Below, piece by piece: positions 48,422 through 59,968 of a DNA stretch of 64,000 nt. Made by a program: the position numbers and the translations under genes. Under the pieces are notes generated by a model that was not told the DNA's origin, did not search any database, and worked only from the letters and a program-made list of their open reading frames with translations. Where the stretch lies: positions 13,212,148-13,276,147 of the forward strand of contig NC_092197.1 in the NCBI RefSeq assembly GCF_043641665.1, read 5' to 3'. The stretch comes from Enoplosus armatus. Its lineage: Eukaryota; Chordata; Actinopteri; Centrarchiformes; Enoplosidae. Within the stretch, counting starts at the first letter, position 1; every line of letters starts with the position of its first letter.

Positions 48422-51077
48422 GCCGTGTGGTATGAGTCCAGACTAGTTCCTAGCTGGTATAAGTGTCTTGGATGTGAAAATAGCTGCCTGGGAATTCCTA
48501 CTAAGTATCTGGTTTTGGTCTCACAGTAGCTCCAGGCAGGGACTAGCCGGACAACAAAACAAGCTCACCTTTCAGACAAAAAGGAGACCTCTGCAGGTGT
48601 GGTCTGTGTGGAAACTTCTCTCAGTTTTTTATAATGGCAAAATTTTATATTTTCATGGATATTATTGTGCGTGTGGGAGGAAACCCACGCAAACACCCAG
48701 AGAACATGCAAACGTTTTTTACAGCAATCAATATCTTATAGCAGCCTAAAGGTCAAGATGATCATCTAAACTCTTTTCATTTTCATTTTTACCTGGTCTA
48801 CACTCATGCCAGTGATTTCTAAATCCTGATAATCTCCTGCTAAAAACGGTTGCAATCCTTCATTAACAGGTTGGGCTCAGAAATTATTAGGAATAATTGC
48901 AGCTAACTGGCGGGTAAAGGCTTAACAAATGGGACCTGTACAAGACTCTTAAGCATGTAGTGATTTTTACCCCTGCATGAACATCTATTTTTCCATGTAC
49001 AGTATACACTATTCCACATTACTGACGGAAAGAAAAATCGAACCATGTAGCGTCTGTTCTTCAGGAGAACAGAGGGGGTTTGTGAGCGTTTGTGTACATT
49101 ATGTCTGCAGAAATGTTTTCTCTCTTTCTGAGAGACCCTGTATTTTGAACGGAGAGGAAACAGACTGCTTGTGTACACATGTTACAAAGTGTACACGGTG
49201 CACATCTTTGTATATTTTAATGTCTGAAAAGGTGGCCGTGCGAGAAAGGGAGAGGGAGAGCCCAAAACACCAGAAGCAACTACAGCGACACAGTTGTCCG
49301 TTGTGTTTGATGCAGGGCCGCAGAGCAGGCCACTTACACTTCTCCTGGCCCTCAAACCTAAATAAATCTGCCTCTAACTTTCTCTGAACATTTAAATATC
49401 TGCTTCAATAATTTACAGAAACCTTAAGGACCTTAAAATGTATTTAATAACTAAAGCTTAGAGCTACGAGCAGTACAGCCTTAAAGCCAAGACCAATCAT
49501 TGCAAAGCAAATATTATCAACTCCAACAATGTCTGAGTAATGGAAACACTATCAGTTGCGGTTGATTTAGAAATTGTTAGGGAAATATCTGAACACTTGT
49601 GAGATCAGCAAGAATCAGCATCAAACTGACAGGAGCTGGATAGGACTGTTACTGTTTTGGCATTTTTGAAAACCAAAACATTATGGTCACTGAACAATCT
49701 TCAAATCTATGGGGAAACTGCGAGGTAGAGCTTGTCAGTGGGATCTATGTACTGTTGCCTGTTTGCATGGCACTTCTCTCATCTATCACTGAGAAATTTT
49801 ACATCTTATTTTGACTGGCGTTTAACTCTCCACATTTTTCCAACTATGTCCCTTCCTCTGCCAAGGAGATAGCATCCAAACTGAAGCTAATTTGTCCACA
49901 ATAATCCCTCTAAGTTTACTCTCATTTGTCTGCAGACAAATTCAGGATGAGAGCTGAGAGATTTAGGGCCGGGACATGATTTAATTCCTTTTTTTTAAAT
50001 TATAATAGACGTCATGTTTTCATTTTTCTTTATGTTGATGCTTGTCAAAACATTCAGTGAAATGGAAAAACTATCTTGCAATCACTTTTCTGTAATATTG
50101 GATGTTATAATGCTGCGTCAAATTGTTGCTACAGCCCACTGGTATCTGGAGATCCTGACTTCAGGAACTTGTGTGTTTGTTTTGCCTGGCCTCGACCCAG
50201 CCAAAACCACACAAGCACTGCCGTCTCTGCATCAAACAGGAGAGTAGAAAAGGATTTAATTGCCAGACTTGTTTAGAAAAGGACAGATAAAGAGAGAAAT
50301 AGAGACGGCCAAAGAGTGGCAGACAGAATATATGATACTGGGAGAGGAAGAAAATGAGAGTAGAAGCAGGCAGGCGGATTGTTGATTTATAGCCACAAGC
50401 TGATCAATGAGTTGCACGCCCAGGAGTTTTGTATTTGTAAAATCTCTGCTGATTGGCCAGTGCTGCAGCAGCGGATTCCTTTGACGAGAAATTTTCCTTT
50501 TGCAGCCTCCGCCATCATTAATATTTCCATTGTTTTCTCCTTGCAGTCTGCATATTTTCTCTGGCAATAGCGTAGATACGGGGATGTAGAGAGTCCTGCT
50601 CTTCTGCAGATTACACCATGATTTTCCGTTCGAACCCGAAGTACAGCATCGCGGCTTAGCAGTGCAAAGATAGAACAAAATGCTGAAATTAGTCTGGAAA
50701 TAATAAGGTCTTACCCAGTCCAGTTTTTAGAGTTGAGCTCAGAAAATTATTACTGCTTATTAGTACTGCTTGTTTGGACTGTCTCAACCCATTTTTTAAA
50801 CATATTAATGCAAACTGGACACCAGGAATGCTGAAATGCTAGGGAAAAACATCCTAGGTATTATTTATTAAGATTTTAACAAAAACTCAGCTAATCTGCA
50901 TCATGAGGACTGTGGGGGTGTGATATGATCACATTTGATTGACAGTGGCCCAGCAACATGAGCAAACAACCCCACAAATGTTGCTAAATCCTGATTGGTG
51001 CATGGAAGTACGCTACATCTAGTTTTTTTTTTATATCTAATTCGTCTTCTCTACTCTCTTTTGTCTTCTCTTCACAG
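48026..51077 (+). other. trabd2b: trabd2b intron (3.05 kb)
   Basis: A GT-AG phase-2 intron before the last coding exon. It starts with purine-rich sequence (48026-48240) and contains a long CA run (48368-48418). The open frame at 48977-49387 has no recognisable domain. No further feature is seen. Confidence 0.88.
48368..48418 (+). repeat. (CA)25 microsatellite
   Basis: A pure CA run in the last trabd2b intron. Confidence 0.97.
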
Positions 51078-51276
51078 CACCATGGTCCAGTCTCCACCTC
51101 CCCCGCTGGTTCGCATCATTAATGGTTACATCACAGTGCAGCCACCTGACAGAGTCCATAGCCACTACAACTACCATCACACATCTTCGGCATCAACCAC
51201 CTCCTCGTCCTCACCATCGCTACTCATCTTCCTCTGCACATGGCTCACAGTGCGGATGTGGACTGTGTTCCTCTAG
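51078..51276 (+). CDS. trabd2b: trabd2b last coding exon, C-terminal membrane-anchor tail
   Basis: This 199-bp segment encodes residue 225 (split codon) to residue 290 and the TAG stop at 51274-51276. It contains a proline run (SPPPPL), a His/Tyr patch and a Ser/Thr-rich stretch at about 260-272. It ends in a hydrophobic tail, SLLIFLCTWLTVRMWTVFL, at 272-290. TIKI proteins are held at the cell surface by their C-terminus, and this tail fits a terminal anchor or a GPI-attachment signal. Arg284 inside the tail is unusual for a simple transmembrane helix. The acceptor is a long pyrimidine tract ending TTCACAG at 51071-51077. The stop codon is followed directly by the 3' UTR with no further splice needed. 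Confidence 0.92.
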
Positions 51277-51881
51277 CAGAGCATTAATTGGGACTCTATG
51301 AAAACACTTGGCCTTCTGAGTATAAACTCTCTCATATGGTGGTTTCATGTATCAGCTCATGTGAAGTGAGGTCTGATCTTGCGTCATGATACCAAGAGGT
51401 TGCTGCAAAATGAGTGTGGTGACTCTCAGAGACAAAAAAAAAAAGCATGGAGAAAGGATGTGAAATCAGCTCTAGCTGTCAGGTAACAGGACACTCCATG
51501 GATGTTAGGTTAGATAAAGTTTGTGTTGTTGGGACTGAATGGTAAATCATGTCAATAGAGCATGCCTCCTACAAACTGAGGCTTTGACAAGCATGTAAGT
51601 TCAAATAACGCAAGTTTCTTTCTGGAACATAAAGGTTATTTTACACACACACACACAGCAGGAGCGCATGCAGCAGGAAAGAAAACAGGAAGTGTTATCG
51701 GACGTCTCACTGACATTACACAACATGTCCGTTCCCTTATGGACTACAGTGTTACAGTAGACGCTCATCATTCTACATTCAAACCTCTGAGGATATGAGA
51801 TCTCACTGAACACGAGAACATCGTGGAAACTATTGCTGAATATCAAATACCTTCAATAAGTACAACTGGAACCATATGTCC

Positions 51882-51902
51882 TGTGTGTGTGTGTGTGTGT
51901 GT

Positions 51903-51950
<48 letters not shown>

Positions 51951-51957
51951 CTGTGTG
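51882..51957 (+). repeat. GT repeat in the trabd2b 3' UTR
   Basis: A TG/GT run of 76 bp with CTG and TTT interruptions. It would be a GU-rich block in the mRNA. GU repeats bind proteins such as CELF and TDP-43 in vertebrates, but no such role is shown here. Confidence 0.93.
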
Positions 51958-52093
51958 AGATGAACAAAGTCTATCAGCTCTTAACCCCCCCGGCCTTGCA
52001 AACAGAGGTGTTCCTCTTCAGACCTTAATTTATTCTTCCATTTTAGAAGAATTTGTTTAAAGTTGCGTAAAAGCCGACTGTGTGGGGGGAAAT

Positions 52094-52101
52094 TGTACAT
52101 A
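52094..52101 (+). promoter_or_regulatory. Pumilio-type element in the 3' UTR
   Basis: TGTACATA fits the UGUANAUA Pumilio consensus and lies in an AU-rich part of the 3' UTR. An 8-mer can occur by chance. Confidence 0.4.
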
Positions 52102-52660
52102 TTGTTTCTAAATATTATAGATGTATTTTAGAATTATAAAAAAATGAAAATTATCAAACGTTTTGTTGTTGTTTATATAAATATATAAATAGATATGCAG
52201 TATATTTTTGAAAAGAAAATCAGGAACTAACCACCATAGCCCGTGTCATGTGTCTCACGGCATTTTTAAAGGGACACATGTTTGTATTGTACTTTATGTA
52301 TCAGTGTTATCGCTTTGCTGTATGTGTCTGCTGAAATGATTCATGTTGTGTGTGTGTGTTATTTTTTTGTCACGTAGAGATCATTTGTTTAATTTATTTA
52401 ACTACTATAGTTTTGCTGTAGGCCATATGAAACATTCCCAATGTTTTTTTTATATATATATTTTTGCAGTCACTATGATGTCCAAATGTGTTATTTCAAA
52501 TGTTTTCAAGTATGATTTCAAATGCATATGATGGTGATAATAAGTCAGTTTTAAATACATGAAGCTGTCTACACAGATAGACCACACACAGCATAGTGCT
52601 TTAGGTCGTTCACATTTCACTTATGGCATGAGATGATTGTAATAGTATTACCATGACAAC

Positions 52661-52666
52661 AATAAA
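52661..52666 (+). terminator. trabd2b: Poly(A) signal AATAAA of trabd2b
   Basis: A canonical AATAAA hexamer lies 1.4 kb after the stop codon. A T/GT-rich stretch at about 52750-52772 could serve as the downstream element, though it is rather distant. Cleavage is expected at about 52676-52740. Confidence 0.7.
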
Positions 52667-52794
52667 ATATTTATCTAGATTCAAATTTGATTTTACTGCT
52701 CATGATGGACTACAATGCAAATCAACGAGGACTGCACTTCTGGTTCATTCAAGTTTTGTTTTTGTTTGTGTCTAATGGCAATGCTGTTTACCAC

Positions 52795-53255
52795 AGCATC
52801 TTTTTTGATACCACCTGATTCTGCAGTTCCCCTCAGCTCTACTCAGCTTTTTAGCATGTTTTAACTTCACTCTCACTGATCTTATCAATGTAGTTTTCAG
52901 ACACAGTAGGCAGCTGTTTTCAGCACAAAAAGCTTTGTTAAACCCACTGGTACACTCCTGCCCAGCACCAAACAGCACATAGCAAAGTCAGCAACTAGCT
53001 GGTGAACACGGTGGAGCTAAAGAGGCAGATATTCTTCTCAGGAGTTGGTGGAGACCAAAAACAGAACCAAAAAGTGAGAGAATATCTGACACAAAAAACG
53101 ACTTTGAATGAATGCTACTGTTGCTTTGTGTCTGCTGGATGTGTAAACACGTTCACCATATCAAACTGTGTACGTTTATAATACATCAATGTTGTGTATA
53201 AAGCTTGTTATGCTTCCCCTAGTGGCCAGAAAATGTATTGATGCTGCTTTAAACC
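52795..53255 (+). repeat. Dispersed repeat R5
   Basis: The segments CCCAGCACCAAACAGCACAT, GCAACTAGCTGGTGAACACG, GGAGCTAAAGAGGCAGATAT and TTCTCAGGAGTTGGTGGAGA, then CCCCTAGTGGCCAGAAAATG and a TGCTGCTTTAAA end, match a common percomorph repeat. It begins about 100 bp after the trabd2b poly(A) signal. Its left limit is uncertain. Confidence 0.75.
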
Positions 53256-53653
53256 TTTAGCCAAACTACATGCATTTCCAAACAACATAAAGAACAAGGT
53301 CCTCATCCTCAGGCATACTGTAATTGAAAGCAAATTGATAAAAAAAACATGGGTTTATAAAACGTTAAAAGATACTGTATCAATTAAGTAACAGGTTGTT
53401 TTAATGTACAAGTGTTTGGACCTTCTACTTGTAGGAAAAAGAATTACTAAGAAACTCATTCTAGTACGTGTATACTGGCACCAGGTATCTCTAAATGCCC
53501 ATGTTCACATCATGGGAGATGAAATGCACTCATCAGATTCACATGTAATATGTCTTAAGACACATTACTAATAGTTATAAGTCAGTAGTCTGGTATCACA
53601 ACATAATTACACTGATCATGTGTTCTGGCTGTCCTGAACACACGTGTGGGTGG

Positions 53654-53655
<2 letters not shown>

Positions 53656-53686
<31 letters not shown>
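53656..53686 (+). repeat. (AC)n microsatellite
   Basis: A pure AC run in intergenic sequence. Confidence 0.95.
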
Positions 53687-53689
<3 letters not shown>

Positions 53690-56264
53690 CCTCCTGTCCT
53701 GACCCAGGGTTCATGGCATGTTTATGTGAGGTTAATGTGCTGTGATAAGGCTGCTATTAGAAGCTGTTTGATGTGTGCATGTGGTCCGCCACAAACAAGG
53801 CGGCTGCCCTGCCAGCTTATGTCGAACCCCTGCAGGAAACAAACAGGAAAGCAGAGCTAGCGGACTCTTTAGATGTGCAGGAAATGAGAGTTAATTGATT
53901 TGTTGTATCAACAGGAAAAGAAAGCTAATTGACTTGTTAGTTTGTGCTTTGATTTAGGAGTGACTGTGTGCCAGAGGAGGTCATAGAGGTCTATAACTGA
54001 ACTGGTGTATAGCTGATGTGCACGAGCAACGTTGACACAGGAAACACAAGATTTATCAGTATAAATGAGGTGTGAGGTATGAGAGGTAAGTGTACTGATG
54101 TACTTACCAAGATGTAAATGAGCACTTTGTCTGCTTTGTTTGATTTCTTGCACTGCTGAACAACACTGGTACTTCAAAATCCTGAATACATTTGGTGTTT
54201 TTCTATTTTTCTCCTCCACTAAGACATGCATGCAGAGTCCAGTCTATTCCTTCGGTCAAATGGATTCTGGTAAAATTCAAGTAAAATCACTAATTGAGGT
54301 CGATGGTGAAAGTTGACGTGAAAAAAGGTAAATTACTTAACGTTATCTATAAATAACTGCTGGAATGCAAAGGCCATCGCAGACTGATCATATTTATATT
54401 TCATTTTTAATCTCTCTCTAACAAATGATACCGCTGACATTTTTCCGATGATGCTATGTGTAAATGCACAACCGAACATGTGGCACATCTGTAACTTTCA
54501 TTGTGTGATTGTGTGCTAGAAAGAAAGTGCGCCCAGAAAAAAAGCAGACTTCATAACTAAAGTCATAACTGTAGCCAATGCTTCCAATGCAAACGGCACA
54601 AAAACATTAAACTCACATCATGTTAAAAAGTGGAATGTGACTCTAAACGAGATCTTTCCTCTGCTCCGTGTAACACAAAACCTTCAAAACAACAGACCTT
54701 GTAAGTCACTCAGTCATTCTATAAAAGAAAAAACAAACAAAGGTGCAGGTCACCCCTCCAATTGCCTCCCATTGAGTGCTTTTACTGACAGATGTTACAG
54801 CTCATTTACCATAAGAAACATTGCATAAAGAACGGCGTGAATACCATAACTCAAACTGAGTACCATAAGAGTTATCTGCGAACAAGAGACACGAAACCAA
54901 GATCAGGACACAAGGTTAAACATCAATCAGCAGACAATTAATTTGATTCCAGTTTGAGTGATATTTTACCTCCCCGCGCCTAACTGTGTTCCACATGTAA
55001 TTTAAGCTTGTAAAGTCTGTTTGTTGACAACAGATGAGTCTAATTCCAGGCTCAAAAACAGGAGTTCAGTGAACATGATAGACATGAATTGGCTGGAGGA
55101 TAGTATTTCAACCAGAATCACTTGGATCAACATCACCTGTCCATTACATGCGCATGAAAACATGCTCACACACAAATTTGTAATTGAAGTATTATCAATA
55201 TAAAAGACGTTCAAATCGGTTCCATCACATAACATAGAGCTTTTTCTGCAGTCTGTTACTACACTACACTCTCATCATCCCCTCATTCATCGCAATTTGA
55301 AATAAATACGCACTTGACAGACATCTACTTCTTAAAATACAATCAAATAAGAAAATGGGTCTTATAAAAACACACCACACCAGACTGGAGGTGGGGTTGC
55401 TGGGTAGGACAAAGTAAACCTATAGGAATTGGAAGCAGATGTCCATACAGACGTCTGTTTCCTGTGGAGTATGAAACTAGGTAAAAATAAAGACATGGCA
55501 TTGGAAATCAATGTCGTTTATGCCCCCTTAATAATTATGGATAAACTGGAAATGTCTGTTTTTATTGGTGCTTGCCAGTATAGCTAAAGCCCTTATAATG
55601 AATATGAGGTCACTTAAGAAAAACTGGAAAAGGACACCTTGTCATGCCTTACTGCTTTTAATGAAAGACAGAACTGGTGGACTGTAGAAGTATTTCTAAG
55701 AACAGAAATACATTCAGGACTTCTTCCTGCTATTGATCCAGTCCAGATGAATCAGTAATTCTCACCTTTTTATTGGCAACTACCAGTTTCCCCAAATTAT
55801 TACTAATCCGTTGAAACGTTCATCCACCCAATTAAGCTTTCGTCCAGCCATGTGTACAGCCAGTCCCTCTGTGCAGTTTGAGCCACGAGGTCAAATCACT
55901 TTCCCATTGTTAAAACAAGCCCAGCATGTTATTGTTTATCTGATGTAGCGCTGGTCAATCCCTCACAGTCTTGCACAAATAAGCCCATGTGTGCAGAGTA
56001 GGTCACACTGTGGCTATTATTACTGCATCAGTCTAAGAGACATAGACATGTTAACTGAGACCCATGGCAATAAGTGCTCTGTTGACTGAGTCCTCTGTAT
56101 ATTTATGCAGTAAATCTCCTTGGGGTTACGTATAATATGCTATCAGTGCAGGTTAGAGCTTTGACCAATGGGAACTCATGGTCCCTCATCTCTCTTCCTG
56201 CTTATACTTTCTTTAGTCTCTCTGAAGACAATTATCGTTTGTCTTAATAGACTATTGACAACAA

Positions 56265-56525
56265 TAACTTATGCAGCTAATGATTATTTTCCTTGTATAT
56301 TTATATTAGAAGTTACTTTTTTGATTAATCGATTGTTTAAAGAAAAAGAAATTGTGAAACAGTCCATAACAATTCCCAAAGACATCTTTAAATTGCATTG
56401 TTTTTGTCTGATCAACCAAAATCAAAAAAATCAAATGTTATTGGACTTGCAATTTGAATGGCTTAAACAATTCATTGATTATCAAAATTGTTGTTTATGA
56501 TTTTTTCTTTTTATTGACTAATTGC
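56265..56525 (+). repeat. Dispersed repeat family R2, copy 3 (longest)
   Basis: It runs from GCAGCTAATGATTATTTTCC through TTGATTAATCGATTGTTTAA and AACAATTCATTGATTATCAA to ATTGACTAATTGC. It covers both ends of the family and most of the middle, and serves as the reference for the other copies. Confidence 0.82.
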
Positions 56526-57248
56526 AATACATTTTGAAGTGCTTAGGCCAATATAAATGCATACTACAAATACCGTGTATAGTCAGAGAGAAATCCAAGT
56601 CAGATATAGGTATTTAATACTCTGAACTACTCTAAATTTAAACTGATATCATTTCAATAAGGAGCCAATTTTATAGATACTTAAATGTACATATTTCCAC
56701 ACATAGTTCCTCCAGCTTGATCTAGATTATTTTTCTGTCTTATACTGTCGCATCCAGTGTTTGTATAAAAAACCTGCAGGACAGAGGTACATGTGGAGTT
56801 TTAGACACCATTCATTATCTTTACATGTGAATGCTACATCACACCTTATGTGCTGCAAACTGAGGTCCCAACACTCCTCCGTGTCTGCTGGGTTTCCCAA
56901 ACACTCTGTGGATTGAAAAGTTACTCCTCTGTGTGAAACTGCCCTCAACAATACTCAAAACTTAAGGAACCTATTAGTCTCAGAGTTCAAAGCAGTTGCA
57001 AGGACAATGGAAGATGCTTATATTGGCAATATTCAGGGCTTTGATTATGTTGATTGCAGAGGTCTGTGCATCTGCTTCTCCTCTGTTGGCTCCATCTGTG
57101 CTTTTCCATGAAATCTTGTATTCTGAATGATTATTAGTTATTACCATAGTTAGAAGGTACAACTCCATATTCTAAGGACGAGGACTAGGATTTTAGAATA
57201 TGAAGGGTTTACTCTAGAGGGTCCATGGACCTCCTCCCACTGAATAAT

Positions 57249-57297
57249 ATACTATATATATATACTGTATATATATATATATATATATAAATATATT
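57249..57297. repeat. (TA)n microsatellite
   Basis: TA repeats with one CTG interruption; self-complementary. Confidence 0.93.
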
Positions 57298-58543
57298 TCA
57301 ACTTAAATTGGTAAATACAAAAATCTGATTTTGTAATGGCAGTGATATGAAGAACAGATAGATAAATAACTGAATGGACAAACAGAGAGCTAAGACATAG
57401 TCCCACTCAATATGTTTTTGTTGCTGGCAACATGTTGACATTAATCAGAAAGCAACATGACAATGAAATGAAACACCGCCACCTGCTTGTGCTTACTGTA
57501 GGCAGGCCGTGCCATGAAGCCTTTCAATGGGAGAATCAATAGAATAAAGAACTCCAATGAAATGAAGTATCTAAAAAGCCATCCTGACTCCATATCTGAG
57601 TTGTTTTTGTATACAGTAAACATTCATACATACATACTGTCCTGCGTTATTTTGTTTTCTCTTATTACAGTTTAGTTTCTAATTACCAGCTCTTTTTCAC
57701 AGAAGACATTTTGACATGTCACAGTCGGAAAAGCACAGGTGTAGATGGTAAAATTAATGGCAGCTCAATTCCATATAGTGTCTTCAGTTTCAGGGTCCTA
57801 TTGTGCATGCTGGCACTCTGTTCCACAGTAATGGCTTATTGCAACACCTGGATAGAACAGAGCCTTTGTTAATGTTATAGTAACACCTTTGCTTTCCCTG
57901 CTATGACAAGACAAAATGCCTGTGATGAAAATTTTTTATTCCTACAAGGAAGTGAGGTTCCAAGGACTCTTCCTAAAGGCTGTGCAAAAGTCCAGCTTGC
58001 ATTATGACAAGCCAATAAAAATACTTGTATACTGAGGCTTCAGGTATGAACACTGTTGGTGTATCATGCTGTGGTTAGTTTGCGTTTTGTCTCTGTCCAT
58101 AGAGGAAGAGGCAACGTCGGTGGAATGAGGTGCAACGAGGGCAGGATTTTACTCTTTAAAGAGTGGGTTTTGTTCCCACAGAACAAAAATGCATTGTAAT
58201 CACGACTAATCCGAATTAGTTGAAATATATGTTTTTCTCTTTGAGATACAGGTCTCAAATGAATGATCAAAGCAGCTGTGTAATCCTTGTCGCTTAAAAT
58301 AAAAACGTTCAGTTCAGTAGGAATGTTAGAGCAAAACATTGTTTATGTCTCTCTGTGCCTCTCAGGGTTGGTCCGCCTGTGATTGTCAGCTTATAAACAA
58401 ATGAACCATTTGTGTGTCGGCGCTACACCACAGGGTGTCACTCAGTTACAGCCTGGGTCAATGGATCCCATTCACAGGAACCATTTTTTGGGAGGGTGTT
58501 ATTGATAGAAGGAAGCCCACACCGGGAGCTCGAACTTGGAGTC

Positions 58544-58546
<3 letters not shown>

Positions 58547-58590
<44 letters not shown>
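58547..58590 (+). repeat. (AC)22 microsatellite
   Basis: A pure AC run in intergenic sequence. Confidence 0.97.
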
Positions 58591-58592
<2 letters not shown>

Positions 58593-59804
58593 TAACTTAC
58601 AAGACACAAGCTCATACACTCACACATCATACCACCATTGTACACATGTAATAGGGTAACACACACACGGGTTAGGGTTATGTTATGTTGACGCAGTCCA
58701 ACTGGACGCACACGGGTTCTGAGTGGGTTTGGTCGATATCCATTTCCACCCTCAATATACTCTCAAACTAAAAGTCACCCCCCTCAGAGGTTCTCAGATT
58801 CAGCTTGAGGTATGTGTGCTCGGGGTCAACACAGTCACTGGGAGGGTGAAGCTAAAAGGTCATGATGACTAAAAGGAGTGGAGTTAGCCATAGAGTGCTC
58901 AGTCACTCATATTTTAGGATGCAGTTATTAGCAGGTGCAGGCAGTTTTGGCTAAGCTTTGCAGAGTTTGTGTTCTTATTGCTAACACTGGCAGCTATCAG
59001 TCTGCTTCTTGTTAAAGAATGATTATACAAAAAGTTTGAAAAAGAAATAATACTTTCTTCCTCTTCCGTGTGAAAAGTTAGATCCATAAGAATTAAAACA
59101 AACCCTTACTCGATTCAATACACTTCTGCCGCTACATCCTCAGAAGTTCTAGTATGACCAGTAGCTTATATGGTGGCTAATGTGTCTTTATGAAAGAAAA
59201 CTGCAAATGATATGTCATATTATTATATGCATAATGATATGTCAAATAAATCAGAAAAAAGACTGACTGATTTCTGTGCTTTTATGTTAATCACTAGGCA
59301 ATAAAACTGTGAGCAATGCTGCCCTCTGGCTGTGAGCTGCGGTACTGTGTTGCAGTTGATGGACACCTCTCCATCAGCCCTCTCAGCTGATAAAGCTCAA
59401 CATCCTGAGCCAGGTAGCAGACGAGAGCCTCATGATTCAGCCCATCAGGCAAACCTCATTTCTGAGCTTGTGTTGCATTTTGTTGTGCAGCTTTTGACGG
59501 CTGTGGAGCTTCCGGGCAACAGATTTCACTGATCCTGGACCACAGCCAGAGCTCAGATGAGGATTACATCGTGACCAGTGGAGAGAGGAGAGATGGAAGA
59601 AAACATAAAATACAAGGGCATTTCTTTTGACCACATGAAAACCAAGACTCTTACGTGTTATGTGAGAATAATGGAAATTGAATAATAAAGTGAAATGGGT
59701 CAGTAAATTTGGCTACCTGCAAACTATCACAACGCCATGTTATTATAGTGCTATTTCTACAGTTATCTTGCATTTCTGCAGTTCATTCCCCATTAAAGCT
59801 GTCA

Positions 59805-59968
59805 CACAAATGAAGTGGAGTAAATAGTACAATATTTGAGATGAAGTGGAGTAGAAATACAAAGTTGGATAAAATTGAAATAATAACACACAAATAAAGT
59901 ACAAGGGCCTCAAATTTATACTTAAGTACAGTATTTGAGTAAATGTACTTAGTTCATTCCACCACTGC
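59805..59968 (-). repeat. Dispersed repeat family R3, minus-strand copy
   Basis: The minus strand starts GCAGTGGTGGAATGAACTAA, then ACATTTACTCAAATACTGTA and CTTAAGTATAAATTTGAGG. It is the same family as the plus-strand copy near 34.8 kb, in opposite orientation and including the terminal GTGGTGGAA segment missing there. Confidence 0.85.

Larger units (their letters stand above)
22773..52690 (+). other. trabd2b: trabd2b (TIKI2) gene, 3' portion
   Basis: Gene-level entry for the only protein-coding locus I can support. Five exons join in frame (intron phases 0, 1, 2, 2) into 290 codons plus a stop codon, followed by a UTR of about 1.4 kb with a poly(A) signal. The product belongs to the TIKI group of TraB/GumN proteins. 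Family knowledge: TIKI proteins are cell-surface metalloproteases that trim the N-terminus of Wnt ligands and inactivate them. I chose the 2B paralogue over 2A because the exons carry 2B-like stretches ([46 protein letters not shown]), compared with human sequences from memory. The first GX2H motif (GTIH), the signal peptide and about 225 N-terminal residues are absent, so the gene must start upstream of the window. Confidence 0.93.
51277..52690 (+). other. trabd2b: trabd2b 3' untranslated region
   Basis: The sequence from the stop codon to the inferred cleavage region contains no open frame of interest. It has a run of A at 51434-51444, a long GT repeat at 51882-51957, and an AT-rich block at about 52090-52220. 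A Pumilio-type element, TGTACATA, lies at 52094-52101. Both the end point and any shorter isoforms are inferred. Confidence 0.75.
53256..59804. other. Intergenic; no gene seen
   Basis: AT-rich sequence downstream of trabd2b. Besides listed repeats, I see no exon, RNA gene or CpG island. The segment at 58667-58680 contains GGGTTAGGGTTA, two telomere-like units, probably by chance. The open frame at 59332-59532 has no recognised family. Confidence 0.55.

Noticed and set aside
48977..49387. 136-codon open frame in the last intron
   Set aside because: Cys-rich but irregular, with no recognisable domain. The opposite strand is also open, which points to chance.
50625..50645. CGTTCGAACCCG, resembling a tRNA T-arm
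   Set aside because: The T-stem has a mismatch, and no D-arm, anticodon arm or acceptor stem could be placed on either strand.
58667..58680. GGGTTAGGGTTA telomere-like sequence
   Set aside because: Only two units, easily due to chance. Not an interstitial telomeric array.
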